Positions 1 to 8,416 of a stretch of 64,000 bases of DNA are shown piece after piece; positions within the stretch are counted from its first letter, which is position 1, and each line of letters begins with the position of its first letter. The notes beneath the pieces were generated by a model. That model was not told where the DNA came from, searched no databases, and saw nothing but the letters and a program-made list of their open reading frames with translations. A program made the translations under genes and the position numbers. The DNA is from JAYRZB01 sp041916675 (lineage in GTDB: Bacteria > Pseudomonadota > Alphaproteobacteria > Rhizobiales > Devosiaceae): assembly GCA_041916675.1 (NCBI GenBank), contig JAYRZB010000006.1:124001-188000 (forward strand), read 5' to 3'.

Positions 1-495
1 AGCTTCATCCGCGCCCGGCTCGACCAGCGTGGCACGCTGCGCGCCCGCGACCTCGACAAGGTGCGGCCCGGCCGGGTCGTCGAGGTGGCGGGGCTGGTTC
101 TGGTGCGCCAGCGGCCGGGCACGGCCAGCGGGGTGATCTTTGCCACCCTCGAAGATGAAACCGGCATTGCCAATATCATCATCTGGCCCAAAGTCTTCGA
201 GAAGAACCGGCGCGCCGTGCTGGGGTCACGGCTTCTGGCCGTGCGCGGCGAGTTCCAGCGCGAAGGGTTGGTCATGCATCTGATTGCGCGGGAGTTCTGC
301 GATTTCACGCCCGATCTGGTGGCCCTGGCCGATGGCCACGATTTTGGCGACGCGGCACTGGCCCGGGCCGATGAAGGGCGCAATGGCGGCCCCACTGACC
401 GGGCAGGTGGGCGCGATGCGGCCACCATCAGGCAGGTGGAAATGGCCCGGCGGCAGGCGCGGGCCGCCCTGCCGGGCGGCCGCAATTTCCACTAG
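1..495 (+). CDS. dnaE2: Error-prone DNA polymerase DnaE2, C-terminal end (partial)
   Basis: The reading frame is open from base 1 and ends at a TAG at 493-495, so only the last 164 residues are visible. They form the C-terminal OB-fold of DnaE-type polymerases: a strand around 'VAGLVLVRQRPGTASG', then 'FATLEDETGIANIIIWPKVF' and 'VRGEFQREG...HLIA'. The 'ATLEDE' motif with the short C-terminus after it is typical of DnaE2, the alpha-subunit homologue for SOS mutagenesis that normally works with ImuA and ImuB; those genes would lie upstream, outside the window. The stop overlaps the stop of the convergent phhB gene (shared CTAG). Assignment to DnaE2 rather than DnaE1 is from motif style and is fairly sure. 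Confidence 0.85.
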   Translation, partial: SFIRARLDQRGTLRARDLDKVRPGRVVEVAGLVLVRQRPGTASGVIFATLEDETGIANIIIWPKVFEKNRRAVLGSRLLAVRGEFQREGLVMHLIAREFCDFTPDLVALADGHDFGDAALARADEGRNGGPTDRAGGRDAATIRQVEMARRQARAALPGGRNFH

Positions 496-782
496 GCAAG
501 GATGGCGTCGATCCCGGCAGCCAGCGCCAGGTCCTTTTCGGTCAGGCCCCCGGCCGAATGGGTGGTCAGGGTCACCGACACCTTGTTGTAGACATTGGAC
601 CATTCGGGGTGATGGTCGGCTTTCTCGGCCAGCATGGCAACGCGGGTCATAAAGCCAAAGGCCTCCGAAAAAGTCTTGAATTTGTACTCATGGCTGATCG
701 CATCAGCGCCTTCATCATAGATCCAGCCATTGAGGCGCTGCAGCGCCGTCTCGCGGGCCTTGGCAGTCAGTTTGCTCGGCAT
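492..782 (-). CDS. phhB: 4a-hydroxytetrahydrobiopterin dehydratase (pterin-4a-carbinolamine dehydratase)
   Basis: A 96-residue protein with the full signature of the PCD/DCoH family: 'KADHHPEWSNVYNKVSVTL', where the His-His pair is catalytic, followed by 'TTHSAGGLTEKDLALA'. The enzyme dehydrates 4a-hydroxytetrahydrobiopterin so that the cofactor of aromatic amino acid hydroxylases can be recycled; it is cytosolic and acts as a dimer or tetramer. The start at 782 gives 'MPSKLTAKARE', the usual length; an in-frame start 36 bases upstream would only add a non-family tail. No phenylalanine hydroxylase gene lies beside it, which is common for this small gene in alphaproteobacteria. Confidence 0.93.
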   Translation of the reverse strand: MPSKLTAKARETALQRLNGWIYDEGADAISHEYKFKTFSEAFGFMTRVAMLAEKADHHPEWSNVYNKVSVTLTTHSAGGLTEKDLALAAGIDAILA

Positions 783-854
783 GGTCGTTCCTCGTGCTTG
801 AACCACGCTTCTAGCCACGCCAGGCGTTCAAAAAATGGCCGCGCCCAACACAGC

Positions 855-1667
855 CTAGTCCCAGGCGGGTGCGCTGGCCGGATCGACAAAACGCTGGCCA
901 CGGTCAAGCGCTGCGATCTCGTCCATCTCGGCAGGGGTCAGGGTGATATCGAGCGCCCCAAAATTGGTGCGGATGCGTTCAGGATGGCCCGAGGTCGGGA
1001 TGACGATCAGACCGCGCGCCATCGCATAAGCCAGCGCCACCTGCTCGATCGTGCCATTGTGCCGGGCCGCAATCGCGGTCAGCACCGGGTCCCCGGCCAG
1101 CCGCCCACGGGCAATGGGCAGATAGCAGGTCACCGCAATCCCGGCCGCCAGGCAATAATCGACCAGCGCCCGGTTCTGCAGATAGGGATGCACCTCGAAC
1201 TGGTTATTGGCAATCGCCCCCTGGCCCAGAATGGTCTTGGCCTTTTTCAGCAGCGCGATGGGAAAATTCGAAACCCCGATCATGCTGGTCAAGCCCAGTG
1301 CTTTGGCCTCGGCCAACTGCTCGAGATAGACCGCCATGGGCACCTCGGCTTCCGGCACCGGCCAATGGATCAGGGTCAGGTCGGCATAGGCGCTTTCGAG
1401 CCTGTCAAGGCTGCGACGCAACGAGGGCAGCAGCTTTCCGGCGCCGAAATTGGCCATGTCGATTTTGGTGGTGACAAACACCTCTCCGCGCTTGAGGCCG
1501 GAGCGCCGCAACGCTTCGCCGCATTCGCGCTCGGTATTGTAGCTTTGAGCGGTGTCGAGATGCCGGTAGCCGGTTTCCAGCGCGACCATGATGGCGCTGA
1601 GCCCGGCATCGCCGGTACGTTTGTAGGTCCCAAAACCCATTGCCGGAATTGTTGTCATGCGCGTCAT
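855..1667 (-). CDS. Aldo/keto reductase
   Basis: A 270-residue (alpha/beta)8 barrel oxidoreductase of the aldo/keto reductase superfamily. The catalytic tetrad is visible: Asp and Tyr in 'HLDTAQSYN', Lys in 'VTTKID', His in 'LIHWP'. 'IGVSNFP' and the C-terminal 'IPTSGHPERIRTNFGA' NADPH-binding segment are also present. It resembles the 2,5-diketo-gluconate reductase type (DkgA/DkgB), but the physiological carbonyl substrate cannot be read from sequence. The start at 1667 has a GGAGG element about 6 bases upstream on its strand; a second Met three codons in is possible. It stands alone between phhB and a long intergenic stretch. Confidence 0.9.
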   Translation of the reverse strand: MTRMTTIPAMGFGTYKRTGDAGLSAIMVALETGYRHLDTAQSYNTERECGEALRRSGLKRGEVFVTTKIDMANFGAGKLLPSLRRSLDRLESAYADLTLIHWPVPEAEVPMAVYLEQLAEAKALGLTSMIGVSNFPIALLKKAKTILGQGAIANNQFEVHPYLQNRALVDYCLAAGIAVTCYLPIARGRLAGDPVLTAIAARHNGTIEQVALAYAMARGLIVIPTSGHPERIRTNFGALDITLTPAEMDEIAALDRGQRFVDPASAPAWD

Positions 1668-2041
1668 GTCTGGCCTCCGTCCTGGCCAAACCTAACGCGC
1701 CAAGCCCCATCTGGCTGCACAATTTCGCTCAGGGACCGCCTCCAGTTGACACAATCTGGCACAACCACGGCGGCTTCAGTTGAAGGGACCGAACAGTTCG
1801 AACCCTTCCGGACCGGAGAGGAGAGAAATGCCCGGCCGCATGGCGGCGATTAAATGCCGAATCCGCACAAAGTTAAGGCCTTAATTTATCAGAATTTGTC
1901 GTAACACCCGTCATAAGGTCCGCCGATAGATCAATAAAATCCAAGCCAAAGGGGTGAGATCGGGTTCACCAGCAACCGGTCAAAACGTTCAACCCTCCGG
2001 CTAACCCAAGGTGATTCAAGCGAATTTAACTTCCCTGAGGC
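1668..2041. other. Intergenic region with a 12-bp palindrome
   Basis: 374 bases between the divergent aldo/keto reductase and GGDEF-EAL genes. I see no credible gene. It holds a perfect palindrome, TTAAGGCCTTAA, at 1873-1884, in an AT-rich stretch (1855-1945) that is the likely promoter zone for the rightward gene. I cannot assign a regulator. Confidence 0.4.
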
Positions 2042-4378
2042 ATGAATGCTCTGATCAGGAGAGGCTTGGTGTTTACACCTGCACGCAAATCGATGCCGGC
2101 ACTGGATTATGTGTCGATCGTCCGCTCGGTCTATGCCGATCGGCATGCATTGCTATTTGGCGCGCTGGCCAGCGCGGTTGCCGCCGCCACCACCGCCTAT
2201 CGCAATCAGTCCCTCGCCCTCTATGCGGTCGCCGCCGCCTTCGTGATCGTGGGACTGATCCGCTATATCAACATGGTCGCTTTCTGGCGCGCGCCGATCG
2301 CTTTTGACGATGCCGATGGCGCCGAATACTGGGAAGGCCGCGCCACTCTCGGTGGAGCTCTGGTCGCCGGTACTTACGGGGCCTGGTGCTTTGTCGGTCT
2401 GGTTTTCGTCAATGACGGCTATACCGAGCTGGCTTCCATCTCGCTCGGCATTGCCGCCATGGTCGGGGTGGTAGCGCGCAATTTCGGCCTTGACCGCCTG
2501 GTCACAATTCAAACGCTGCTGCTCTGCGTGCCGCTTGCCGTCGGGTTTTTCCTCGGCGGGGAAATCTACCACTCGGTGCTGGCGCTGCTGCTGGTCCTGA
2601 TGCTGATCAGTTTCCGCAAGCTGGCCGGCGATATCCGCGCCATTCTGCTGAGCGCCGTGCATGGGCGCGAGGAAGCCTCCCGGCTGGCTGAGGAACTCGA
2701 TACCGCGCTTGATACCATGCAGCATGGGCTGTGCATGCTCGATGAATCCGGAACGGTGACGCTGGCCAATGACCAGGCCGAAAAAGCCTTCACCGGCTTT
2801 GCCTCGGGTGACTGGATCGGCCGGCCCTTTGCGGCATTGGTCATGGAAGCGGTGCGCAATGGCACCATGCCCGAACGTTCGGCCACCCGGCTCCTGGTCA
2901 CGGTCGAGGAACAGGGCGAGGGCAAGGTGTTGCTCTCGCTGCCCGACAACAAGTTCAACGAGATCACCGTCAGTTCGCGCCAGAACCGTACGGTGCTGCT
3001 GTTCGAGGACATTAGCGAGCGGGTCAAGGCCGAAGAGCGCATCAACTTCATGGCGCATTATGATGCGCTGACCGGCCTGCCCAACCGCGCTTACTTCACC
3101 AGCCAGGTCGAGGCGAGCCTGAAACAGCGCAGCCGCGCCAGGGTGCGCGACATGGAAATGCTCATGATCATCGATGTCGATGATTTCAAGCATGTCAACG
3201 ATACGGTTGGCCATCAGCTCGGCGACCGGCTGCTGATCGAGGTGGCGCAGCGCATGCGCCAGGCGCTGGGCGCCAATACCGTGATTGCCCGGCTTGGCGG
3301 CGACGAATTCGTCGCCTATCGCTCGGGGGTCGGGTCGGATCAGGACGCAATGGCCGAGGCCAGCGCCGTGCTCTCGGCTTTCAAGACCCCGATGACCATT
3401 CTTGGTCATCAGGTGGCGCCGACGGTTTCGATCGGCATTGTGACCTCGCGCGGCGACGATGATCTCGACAGCCTGATGACCCGGGCAGACCTGGCGCTTT
3501 ACAAATGCAAGGCCAATGGCAAGGCGCAGAGCCAGATCTTCCATGAGGAAATGGACGTTGCCTATCGCTACCGTCAGCGGCTCAAGGCCGAGCTGACCAC
3601 CTGTGTCGCCAATGGCGGGCTGGCCCTGGCCTACCAGCCGATCATTGATCTTAAGTCGCGCCGGGTCGTGGGCTGCGAGGCCCTGGCGCGCTGGCACCAT
3701 GCCGAACTGGGCACCATTCCGCCCTCGGTCTTTATTCCGATTGCCGAAGAGATCGGGCTGATCTCGGAAATCACCCGTTTCGTGCTCAACACCGCCACGC
3801 GCGAATGCCGCAACTGGCCGTCCGATGTCCGGGTGTCGATCAATATCTCGGCCCGCGATTTCCGCTCCGGTGATGTGACCGGCATGGTTGAATCGGCGCT
3901 GGCGGCGTCCGGCCTTGCGCCGGAAAGGCTCGAGGTCGAGGTCACCGAAACCGCTGTGATCGAGGAGCGCGAGGCGGCCACCGGCATCCTGTCGGCGCTG
4001 GCCGCCAAGGGCATCGGCATTGCGCTTGATGATTTTGGCACCGGCTATTCCTCTTTGAGCTATCTGCAGGCCCTGCCGCTGACCAAGCTCAAGATCGACC
4101 GCTCTTTCGTGATCGATATTGCCAGCAATCCGCGCTCGATGAAGCTGCTCTCCAACGTGGCCCAGCTCGGCAAGGATATTGACCTGACCGTCACCGTCGA
4201 GGGCGTGGAAACCGACGAGCAGCTGGCCCTGATCGCCGAGCATACCCGGGTCGACCAGATCCAGGGCTACCTGTTCGGCGTGCCGCTGTCGCGCCGCGAT
4301 ATTGGCGAGCTGATCGCCCGGCTGGCGGCCACGGCTCGCCATGCCGAGAAAACCGGCAACAAGGTTAACTTCGCTTAA
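2042..4378 (+). CDS. Membrane-bound GGDEF-EAL protein (cyclic-di-GMP turnover)
   Basis: 778 residues. The first ~190 residues hold five or six hydrophobic segments; then a PAS-like segment (about 220-320, starting near 'LDTMQHGLCMLDESG'), a GGDEF domain (intact GGDEF at residues 419-423) and an EAL domain (EAL near 546-548, with 'NISARDF', 'EVTETAVIE', 'LDDFGTGYSS', 'KIDRSF' and 'VEGVET'). Both catalytic signatures look complete, so both cyclase and phosphodiesterase activity are possible. No RxxD inhibitory site precedes the GGDEF motif. The start is preceded by CTGAGG. The FeeM-like gene follows 132 bases later on the same strand and may be functionally linked. The net direction of c-di-GMP change cannot be inferred. 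Confidence 0.92.
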   Translation: MNALIRRGLVFTPARKSMPALDYVSIVRSVYADRHALLFGALASAVAAATTAYRNQSLALYAVAAAFVIVGLIRYINMVAFWRAPIAFDDADGAEYWEGRATLGGALVAGTYGAWCFVGLVFVNDGYTELASISLGIAAMVGVVARNFGLDRLVTIQTLLLCVPLAVGFFLGGEIYHSVLALLLVLMLISFRKLAGDIRAILLSAVHGREEASRLAEELDTALDTMQHGLCMLDESGTVTLANDQAEKAFTGFASGDWIGRPFAALVMEAVRNGTMPERSATRLLVTVEEQGEGKVLLSLPDNKFNEITVSSRQNRTVLLFEDISERVKAEERINFMAHYDALTGLPNRAYFTSQVEASLKQRSRARVRDMEMLMIIDVDDFKHVNDTVGHQLGDRLLIEVAQRMRQALGANTVIARLGGDEFVAYRSGVGSDQDAMAEASAVLSAFKTPMTILGHQVAPTVSIGIVTSRGDDDLDSLMTRADLALYKCKANGKAQSQIFHEEMDVAYRYRQRLKAELTTCVANGGLALAYQPIIDLKSRRVVGCEALARWHHAELGTIPPSVFIPIAEEIGLISEITRFVLNTATRECRNWPSDVRVSINISARDFRSGDVTGMVESALAASGLAPERLEVEVTETAVIEEREAATGILSALAAKGIGIALDDFGTGYSSLSYLQALPLTKLKIDRSFVIDIASNPRSMKLLSNVAQLGKDIDLTVTVEGVETDEQLALIAEHTRVDQIQGYLFGVPLSRRDIGELIARLAATARHAEKTGNKVNFA

Positions 4379-4510
4379 CCAATTCAATTTCCGATAGAAT
4401 TGTCGCTGCCGTGGTCCGCGCCATGCCGCCGCGCGCGCCGGTGGTTAACAAATGGTGTTCAACTATGGCTAACAAAACGTTAATATCCTGGCTTAAATCA
4501 GGATGTTCAA

Positions 4511-5257
4511 ATGAGTGCGGCAGACACATCCCCCAACGGCCAGACCTCGCGTTTTGCCGGTACGCTGATCGATCTGATGGATCGGGTCAGCTATCGGCGC
4601 GTGCGGCTTGAAGAGCAGTTCGATCCCGTCTACCGGTTGCGCTACGAGGCGTATCGGCGCGAGGAATTCGTGCCGATCAATTCCCAGCACGTCACCATCG
4701 ATCCGTTCGATTATTCGCCCAATGTCTTCTGCTATGGGGTCTATATCGATGGGGGACTGGTGTCCTCGATCCGCTTCCATCACGTGACCCCCGCCGTGCC
4801 GGATTCGCCCGGCCGCTCCGTCTGGCCTGAGGTTCTCGATCCGGTGCTGGCAGCGGGGCAGACCTATATCGACCCCTCGCGCTTTACTGCCGACCACGAA
4901 GCCTCGCTGGCCTTTCCGGCCCTGCCGTTTCTCACCCTGCGCATCGTGGTGATGGCCTCGATCCACTTTAACGTGCGCTATTGCCTGTCGGCGGTGCGCG
5001 CCGAGCATGGGGCGTTCTACAAGCGGGTGTTCAGTTCGGTGCAGATGGGCGAGCCGCGCTATTTTGCCGAGCTGACCTTCCCCATGTGCCTTTATGCGGC
5101 CGATATTCCGCTGATCAAGGAGCAGGTGTTCTCGCGCTATCCGTTCTTCCGTTCAACGCCAGAAGAACGCGCGGCCCTGTTCGAGAGCGAACAGGGCCGC
5201 GCCGTGCGGGCGTCGGTGCGGCTGGCTCAGCCGGGCCTTACCGTGGCCGCCGAATAA
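4511..5257 (+). CDS. FeeM / autoinducer-synthase-like N-acyltransferase
   Basis: 248 residues with the GNAT fold features shared by acyl-homoserine-lactone synthases and N-acyl amino acid synthases of the FeeM type: 'VYRLRYEAYRREEFVP' near residue 40, a central 'VSSIRFHHV' strand, 'YIDPSRFTADHEAS', and a core 'LTLRIVVMASIHFNVRYCLSAVRAEHGAFYKRVF' region (about residues 140-175). Such enzymes join an acyl group from acyl-ACP or acyl-CoA to an amino acid or amine. No LuxR-type receptor gene is adjacent, so the product may be a lipid or a signal. The upstream 70 bases are AT-rich and look like its own promoter. Substrate unknown. Confidence 0.75.
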   Translation: MSAADTSPNGQTSRFAGTLIDLMDRVSYRRVRLEEQFDPVYRLRYEAYRREEFVPINSQHVTIDPFDYSPNVFCYGVYIDGGLVSSIRFHHVTPAVPDSPGRSVWPEVLDPVLAAGQTYIDPSRFTADHEASLAFPALPFLTLRIVVMASIHFNVRYCLSAVRAEHGAFYKRVFSSVQMGEPRYFAELTFPMCLYAADIPLIKEQVFSRYPFFRSTPEERAALFESEQGRAVRASVRLAQPGLTVAAE

Positions 5258-6646
5258 TCAGCCGGCAAAGGCTGCAAGGATGCGGATCCAGGAGCGGATG
5301 CCCTTGGCATAGCTCTTGAGGTCGTATTTCTCGTTGGGCGAGTGAATGCGATCATCGATCATGGCAAATCCCACCATCAGCGAATCCGTGCCCAGCCGAC
5401 GTTTGAAATCCCCAACGATGGGGATCGACCCGCCCGAGCCGGCAATGGCGGCCTCTTTGCCCCACTCGGCAGTCAGGGCGTCCGCCGCCTTGCGCAGCAG
5501 CGCGCCATCGGGCGGCAGGGCAATGGCCGGGCTGCCACCGTGCTCGACAAAGTGCACCGTGCAGTCGGCCGGCAGGCGGGCCTTCACATGGGCGCGGAAG
5601 GCGGCACGAATCCGGTCCGGGTCCTGCCCGGCCACCAGCCGGAACGAGATTTTGGCGCTGGCTTTCGAGGGGATCACGGTCTTGAATCCCTCCCCACTAT
5701 ATCCCCCGCTCATGCCGTTGATTTCGCAGCTGGGGCGCGACCAGATCTGCTCGAGCACGGTGCGGCCCTGTTCTCCAGCGGCGCCGGTCAACCCGGCGCT
5801 GGCCAGAAAGCCCGCTTCGTCGAAATTGAGCCGCCCCCAGCGGGCCTTGAGGTCATCGGGAATTTCGGCCACGCCGTCATAAAAGCCTGCCACCGCCACT
5901 CCGCCATCGGGGGTGCGCAGGCTGGCCACGATATCGGCCAGCACCTGCAGCGGATTGCGGGCAGCATTGCCATACATGCCCGAGTGCAAATCCTTGTCGG
6001 CGCAGGTGATCTCGATTTCTTCTGCCACCAGGCCACGCAGCATGGTGGTGATGGCCGGGGTGTCTTCGTCCCAGCGGTCGGTGTCGCAGATCAGGGCAAT
6101 ATCGGTCTTGAGTTCAGAAGCTGCACTGTCAAGGAACTTCGGCAGGCTCGGCGATCCGGCTTCCTCCTCGCCCTCGAAGAGGATCGTCACCGGCACCGGC
6201 AGTTTGCCCGTCACCGCTTTAAAGGCGCGGCAGGCCTCGACAAACGTCATCAGCTGTCCCTTGTCGTCCGATGCGCCACGGGCCACGATGCGCTTGCCAT
6301 GGGGTCCATCGACAAGCTTTGGCTCGAACGGGGGATTGTCCCAGAGGCTGACCGGGTCGACCGGCTGCACGTCATAATGACCATAGAACAAGACATGCGG
6401 GCCGGTTGCCTCTTTGGCGTGCCCCACCACCATGGGGTGGCCCTGGGTCTTGCGGGTTGTGGCCTCAAAGCCGAGCCCGCTCAGTTCGGCGGTCAGCCAG
6501 TTGGCGGCCTTTTCGCACTCGGCGGCATAGGCGGGGTCGGTCGAAATCGACTGAATGCGCAAGAGCGCAAACAGCCGCTCGAGGCTCTGTTCGAGATGGG
6601 CATCGGCATGGGCGAGCACTCCGTCCAGTTGGGTCTGGTCTGTCAT
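5258..6646 (-). CDS. M20 family metallopeptidase (dipeptidase)
   Basis: 462 residues of the M20/ArgE/DapE/CPG2 clan, dipeptidase branch. Metal ligands are visible: His and Asp in 'LFYGHYDVQP', Asp in 'GASDDKGQ', Glu-Glu in 'EGEEEAGS', Asp in 'ICDTDRWDED', and a late His in 'DDRIHSPNEKYD'. It most likely hydrolyses dipeptides or N-acylated amino acids in the cytosol with two zinc ions. The start at 6646 ('MTDQTQLDGV') has GAGGG about 6 bases upstream; a longer reading to 6742 would run through the terminator hairpin of the preceding gene and is rejected. It is convergent with the FeeM-like gene, with no intergenic space. Confidence 0.92.
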   Translation of the reverse strand: MTDQTQLDGVLAHADAHLEQSLERLFALLRIQSISTDPAYAAECEKAANWLTAELSGLGFEATTRKTQGHPMVVGHAKEATGPHVLFYGHYDVQPVDPVSLWDNPPFEPKLVDGPHGKRIVARGASDDKGQLMTFVEACRAFKAVTGKLPVPVTILFEGEEEAGSPSLPKFLDSAASELKTDIALICDTDRWDEDTPAITTMLRGLVAEEIEITCADKDLHSGMYGNAARNPLQVLADIVASLRTPDGGVAVAGFYDGVAEIPDDLKARWGRLNFDEAGFLASAGLTGAAGEQGRTVLEQIWSRPSCEINGMSGGYSGEGFKTVIPSKASAKISFRLVAGQDPDRIRAAFRAHVKARLPADCTVHFVEHGGSPAIALPPDGALLRKAADALTAEWGKEAAIAGSGGSIPIVGDFKRRLGTDSLMVGFAMIDDRIHSPNEKYDLKSYAKGIRSWIRILAAFAG

Positions 6647-6655
6647 TTTATCCCT

Positions 6656-6688
6656 CAAAAGCAAAACAGCCGGATCGAAATCCGGCTG
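6656..6688 (-). terminator. Rho-independent terminator after the 6745-7602 gene
   Basis: On the minus strand a perfect 9-bp stem (CAGCCGGAT / ATCCGGCTG, arms 6680-6688 and 6667-6675) with a 4-base loop is followed by TTTTGCTTTT. It sits between the hypothetical membrane protein gene and the M20 peptidase gene, so these two are probably separate transcription units. Confidence 0.85.
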
Positions 6689-6744
6689 CAGGTTAGGTGA
6701 TTCGGCTTGCCTCCACCCGGACATCTTGCCCGGTTGCAGCAATC

Positions 6745-7602
6745 CTAAAGGCGATAATAATCAGCTACCAGCGTGGCGCGGATGCGCGACCCGGCCTCGC
6801 CTTCGAGCGTGGCTGCGGCGCCCAGCATTTCGATCATGCCCGGGCAGAGCATGGGGTTGGCGGTGTCCCCGCTCTGAATGGCGGTGAGCATTTCGGGCAG
6901 CAGCTGCCGGGCGGCAAGGGCCTGGCCGAAAGCGGCCTGATCCTCGGGCGTGGCTTCGCTGCGGGTCACCGGGCTCTGCCCGGCCGCACCGGCGGCGGCA
7001 AAAAAGGCCGCATCGAGCGCATCGGCCTGGGCCTGGTAGTCGTTGAACACGCCCGCCTGCAGCAGGGCCACGTTCTTGGCGCCGACGAACTGCCCGCAGA
7101 GATCGGGCCCACCCTTTTCCAGCACAGCCTTGTGGAAGTCGATATTGGCCGCCAGCAGTGCCGAAATTTCGGCATCGGGGGCCGACTGGATGATGCCGGC
7201 ATAGTCATCGCGCAGGCGGGGCGTATCGATCCGCACCTGTTCGGCGGCAAATTCGGGTGATGAGCCCGAGCGCACGATGCCGCCATAGAGCGTTGTCATC
7301 TTGGCAAAGGCGTCGGGCAGCCGGTCTTTCAGTGTGCCATAAAGCTCAGGGGCAATCGCCACCACATTGGCTTCGATCTGGGCATCGGTCCAGGCGGCAC
7401 CCTTGGCCAGCTTGGCGACATAGGGCCCGGCAAAGCCGATGGCCACCACCACGCCGACGACGGGCAGCACGCGCACGAAGAACGGGTTCTTGCGGCTGAT
7501 CATCAGCCCCAGCGCCGTACCCAACGCCCCCAGAATGGCGGCCAGCGCCGCGGTAATGGCCCATTCGGGCAGGTTGGCTAGAAATTCCATGTCATTCACC
7601 AA
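6745..7602 (-). CDS. Conserved hypothetical membrane-anchored protein
   Basis: 285 residues, not recognised. The N-terminus has two hydrophobic segments (about residues 13-34, 'WAITAALAAILGALGTALGL', and 43-64, 'VLPVVGVVVAIGFAGPYVAK') separated by a short basic 'ISRKNPF' loop. The remaining ~220 residues are a soluble, mainly helical domain with two Cys ('DLCGQF', 'MLCPGM') that could form a disulphide, suggesting a periplasmic domain. It follows the IalB-family gene by 25 bases on the same strand and ends at a clear terminator, so the two probably form an operon. A second Met at codon 5 is an equally possible start. Confidence 0.6.
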   Translation of the reverse strand: MVNDMEFLANLPEWAITAALAAILGALGTALGLMISRKNPFFVRVLPVVGVVVAIGFAGPYVAKLAKGAAWTDAQIEANVVAIAPELYGTLKDRLPDAFAKMTTLYGGIVRSGSSPEFAAEQVRIDTPRLRDDYAGIIQSAPDAEISALLAANIDFHKAVLEKGGPDLCGQFVGAKNVALLQAGVFNDYQAQADALDAAFFAAAGAAGQSPVTRSEATPEDQAAFGQALAARQLLPEMLTAIQSGDTANPMLCPGMIEMLGAAATLEGEAGSRIRATLVADYYRL

Positions 7603-7627
7603 TCAGATGCGTCAAAAATCTTCAGGC

Positions 7628-8161
7628 CTACTGGCCGGCAGCAACAGCCTGGGCGCGGTCGAGTGCGCCTGAAATCCCGCTGAGCGATACTGAAAACGGC
7701 TGCTGCTGGCCAGATAAATCCGAGGTCATGATCTTGAGTACCTTGCCCTGGCGCAAACCGGCAACAGTGGCCGCGCTCCATTCGAGCGGCACCAGGCATC
7801 CGGCAGGCAGGCAGGTGGAAAAGGCCGCCGCCACCGCCGCGTTTTCATCCAGTTGCAGGTTCACCCCGGCCCCCAGCGCCAGCCCGAACGGCAGTATGGC
7901 GGTGGCCCTGGCGCTGCCATCGGCCCGGGGCTCGATCACCATGGTCAGAATGCGCTGCCGGCTTTGCGCATCAATCTGCTGCTGGGAGAGGTTGCACACT
8001 ACCGTGTTGGCCCGCGGCGCGCTGCAGCTCAGCCGCCAGTCCCCATGCTCCTCGGCCAACGACCTGGCTCCGCCGGGTAGAACACCAGTTTGTGGGGCCT
8101 CCTGGGCCAAGGCAGGCAATGCAACCAGGGTCAGCGCGACAGCAAAAAAATATTGAAACAT
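7628..8161 (-). CDS. Invasion-associated locus B (IalB) family protein
   Basis: 177 residues. A signal peptide (residues 1-19, 'MFQYFFAVALTLVALPALA') precedes a domain with the IalB-family pattern: 'GDWRLSC', 'VCNLSQQQ', 'LPFGLALGAGVNLQLDE', and the paired cysteines 'STCLPAGCLVPL'. The family is common in periplasms and outer envelopes of Hyphomicrobiales; the name comes from Bartonella and does not imply invasion here. The biochemical function is unknown. It is divergent from the autotransporter gene, across a region with two dyads. Confidence 0.85.
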   Translation of the reverse strand: MFQYFFAVALTLVALPALAQEAPQTGVLPGGARSLAEEHGDWRLSCSAPRANTVVCNLSQQQIDAQSRQRILTMVIEPRADGSARATAILPFGLALGAGVNLQLDENAAVAAAFSTCLPAGCLVPLEWSAATVAGLRQGKVLKIMTSDLSGQQQPFSVSLSGISGALDRAQAVAAGQ

Positions 8162-8223
8162 GATAATCTCCTAAACTATCGATGCAATCAGTAATACCCG
8201 TAACAATCTCAAATGTTCATTCC

Positions 8224-8293
8224 GTTGCGAAAACGCAACGTGTGCTCATATTGAATGTAATCGCAAATTTAACCTGACAGGTCATATTGTCAG
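8224..8293. promoter_or_regulatory. Two dyads in the IalB-autotransporter divergent region
   Basis: Between the divergent genes (8162-8416) two inverted repeats stand out: GTTGCG-AAAA-CGCAAC at 8224-8239 (perfect, 6-bp arms) and CTGACA-N8-TGTCAG at 8274-8293 (perfect, 6-bp arms). The second is operator-like in spacing. The region is AT-rich and must hold both promoters. The regulator is unknown. Confidence 0.4.
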
Positions 8294-8416
8294 ACATATC
8301 CAGCCTGTGTACCTAGAGTTCGATGGCAGTCCAATCGGGCATTTCAGCCATCGCCGATCTTTTTTTGACGACGCCAGTTTTGGGCTTTTGCCCGCAGTGA
8401 TTTGCCAGGAGACGCC

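Noticed and set aside
4363..4380. GGTTAA-N6-TTAACC dyad resembling a CtrA site
   Set aside because: CtrA sites are TTAA-N7-TTAA; the spacing here is six, and the dyad covers the stop codon of the GGDEF-EAL gene.
2153..4387. A 744-codon open frame on the minus strand opposite the GGDEF-EAL gene
   Set aside because: It is the antisense shadow of a GC-rich gene; its translation has no recognisable domain, while the plus strand has complete GGDEF and EAL motifs.
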